Shown: piece by piece, positions 63,177-64,000 of the stretch
How the letters are laid out: every line of letters starts with the position of its first letter
Position numbering within the stretch: position 1 is the first letter of the stretch
Assembly (NCBI RefSeq): GCF_038008685.1
Contig: NZ_JBBOZQ010000001.1
Coordinates: 1,798,001-1,862,000 of the forward strand
Source of the DNA: Lysinibacillus sp. FSL W8-0992
GTDB taxonomy: Bacteria; Bacillota; Bacilli; Bacillales_A; Planococcaceae
Reading direction: 5' to 3'
Length of the DNA: 64,000 bases
The notes under the pieces: model-generated
Told to the model about the DNA's origin: nothing
The model's database searches: none
Seen by the model: only the letters and a program-made list of their open reading frames with translations
Program-made: the position numbers and the translations under genes

Positions 63177-64000
63177 ATGTCAAAATCACAACAAGTTATT
63201 GAACAAACACAAAATTACGGTGCTGCAAACTATCATCCACTGCCAATCGTTATTGCAGAGGCTGAAGGTGTTTGGGTTAAAGATCCAGAAGGAAACAAAT
63301 ACTTAGATATGTTATCAGCATATTCTGCAGTGAATCAGGGGCATCGCCATCCGAAAATTATTGCTGCATTAAAAGAACAAGCTGATAAAGTAACTTTAAC
63401 TTCTCGTGCATTTTACAGTGAAAACTTAGGTGAATGGTATGAGCTAGTAGGAAAATTAACAAATAAACAAATGGTTTTACCTATGAATACAGGCGCAGAA
63501 GCAGTAGAAACTGCATTTAAAGCTGCTCGTCGTTGGGCTTATGATGTAAAAGGTGTAGAAGAAGGTAAAGCAGAGCTTATCGCTTGTAACGGAAACTTCC
63601 ATGGACGTACGATGCTAGCTGTATCTTTATCATCTGATGAAGAATACCGTCGCGGTTTCGGACCAATGTTACCAAATATTAAACTTGTTGATTACGGTAA
63701 TTTAGAAGCATTAAAAGCTGCAATTACTCCAAATACAGCAGCATTTTTAATTGAGCCAATCCAAGGTGAAGCTGGTATTGTTATTCCACCAGAAGGCTTC
63801 TTAAAAGCTGCACGTGAATTATGCCGTGAAAATAATGTTTTATTCATTGCGGATGAAATTCAAGCTGGTTTAGCTCGTACAGGTAAAATGTTTGCATGTG
63901 ATTGGGAAGAAGTAGAGCCTGATATGTACATCTTAGGTAAAGCATTAGGTGGCGGTGTATTCCCGATTTCTTGTGTTGCTGCTAATCGTGAAATTTTAGG
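63177..64000 (+). CDS. rocD: Ornithine aminotransferase RocD, 3' end outside window
   Basis: ATG 63177 follows GGGAGAG. The visible 274 residues show class III aminotransferase motifs: [78 protein letters not shown] and the PLP lysine in LGKALGGG. It converts ornithine and 2-oxoglutarate to glutamate semialdehyde and glutamate. The frame runs off the window end. Confidence 0.93.
   Translation, partial: MSKSQQVIEQTQNYGAANYHPLPIVIAEAEGVWVKDPEGNKYLDMLSAYSAVNQGHRHPKIIAALKEQADKVTLTSRAFYSENLGEWYELVGKLTNKQMVLPMNTGAEAVETAFKAARRWAYDVKGVEEGKAELIACNGNFHGRTMLAVSLSSDEEYRRGFGPMLPNIKLVDYGNLEALKAAITPNTAAFLIEPIQGEAGIVIPPEGFLKAARELCRENNVLFIADEIQAGLARTGKMFACDWEEVEPDMYILGKALGGGVFPISCVAANREIL

Overview
The window looks like the chromosome of a low-GC, spore-forming Gram-positive of the Bacillaceae/Caryophanaceae, most like Lysinibacillus. 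Four things point there: the gene order follows the Bacillus subtilis yun/yut/yui and yug/mrp blocks; sporulation gene yunB is present; ribosome binding sites are strong AGGAGG types with many TTG starts; and a GC-richer palindromic repeat family is scattered between genes. The genus is inferred from sequence character, not from a search.

Region 1 (1-7488) is the right end of a prophage: baseplate J and tail proteins, an XkdX-like protein, a group II intron relic joined to a surface-protein exon, a putative HEPN-domain gene, the lysis module (BhlA-like protein, holin, amidase), and a cassette with two YolD-like genes behind a LexA-type SOS promoter. Region 2 (7489-22117) is the core yun/yut block: yunF-yunE-yunD, an HD-GYP phosphodiesterase, yunB, lipA, yutD, uppP, a GmhB-like phosphatase, yutE-yutF, yuzB, a Rex-box-controlled NADH dehydrogenase (yutJ), yuzD, nfu and an IscA-like gene. 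Region 3 (22118-29612) is accessory: an SH3 protein, a Nudix pseudogene, GNAT, CarD-like and MarR regulators with twin operators, Nudix, yuiB, yuiD and pepA.

Region 4 (29680-43985) is a sulfate assimilation island. Permease CysP and the ABC transporter Sbp-CysT-CysW-CysA import sulfate; Sat, CysC and CysH activate and reduce it to sulfite; CysJI reduces sulfite to sulfide; SumT and SirB make the siroheme that CysI needs. Three separate transcripts (sumT, sbp, cysH) begin with the same leader architecture: a short shared motif followed at once by a long intrinsic-terminator hairpin. This is the best candidate here for an undescribed regulatory RNA.

Region 5 (43996-55599) holds the Mrp Na+/H+ antiporter operon, yufK, a class A penicillin-binding protein, a cyclophilin, a MalY/PatB C-S lyase and yugE, with repeat elements between them. 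Region 6 (55717-64000) holds a decayed sodium symporter gene, an autoregulated ECF sigma/anti-sigma pair, yugI, and a RocR-type regulator divergent from rocA-rocD (arginine/ornithine catabolism). That regulator has lost its sigma-54 contact motif and rocA has no sigma-54 promoter.
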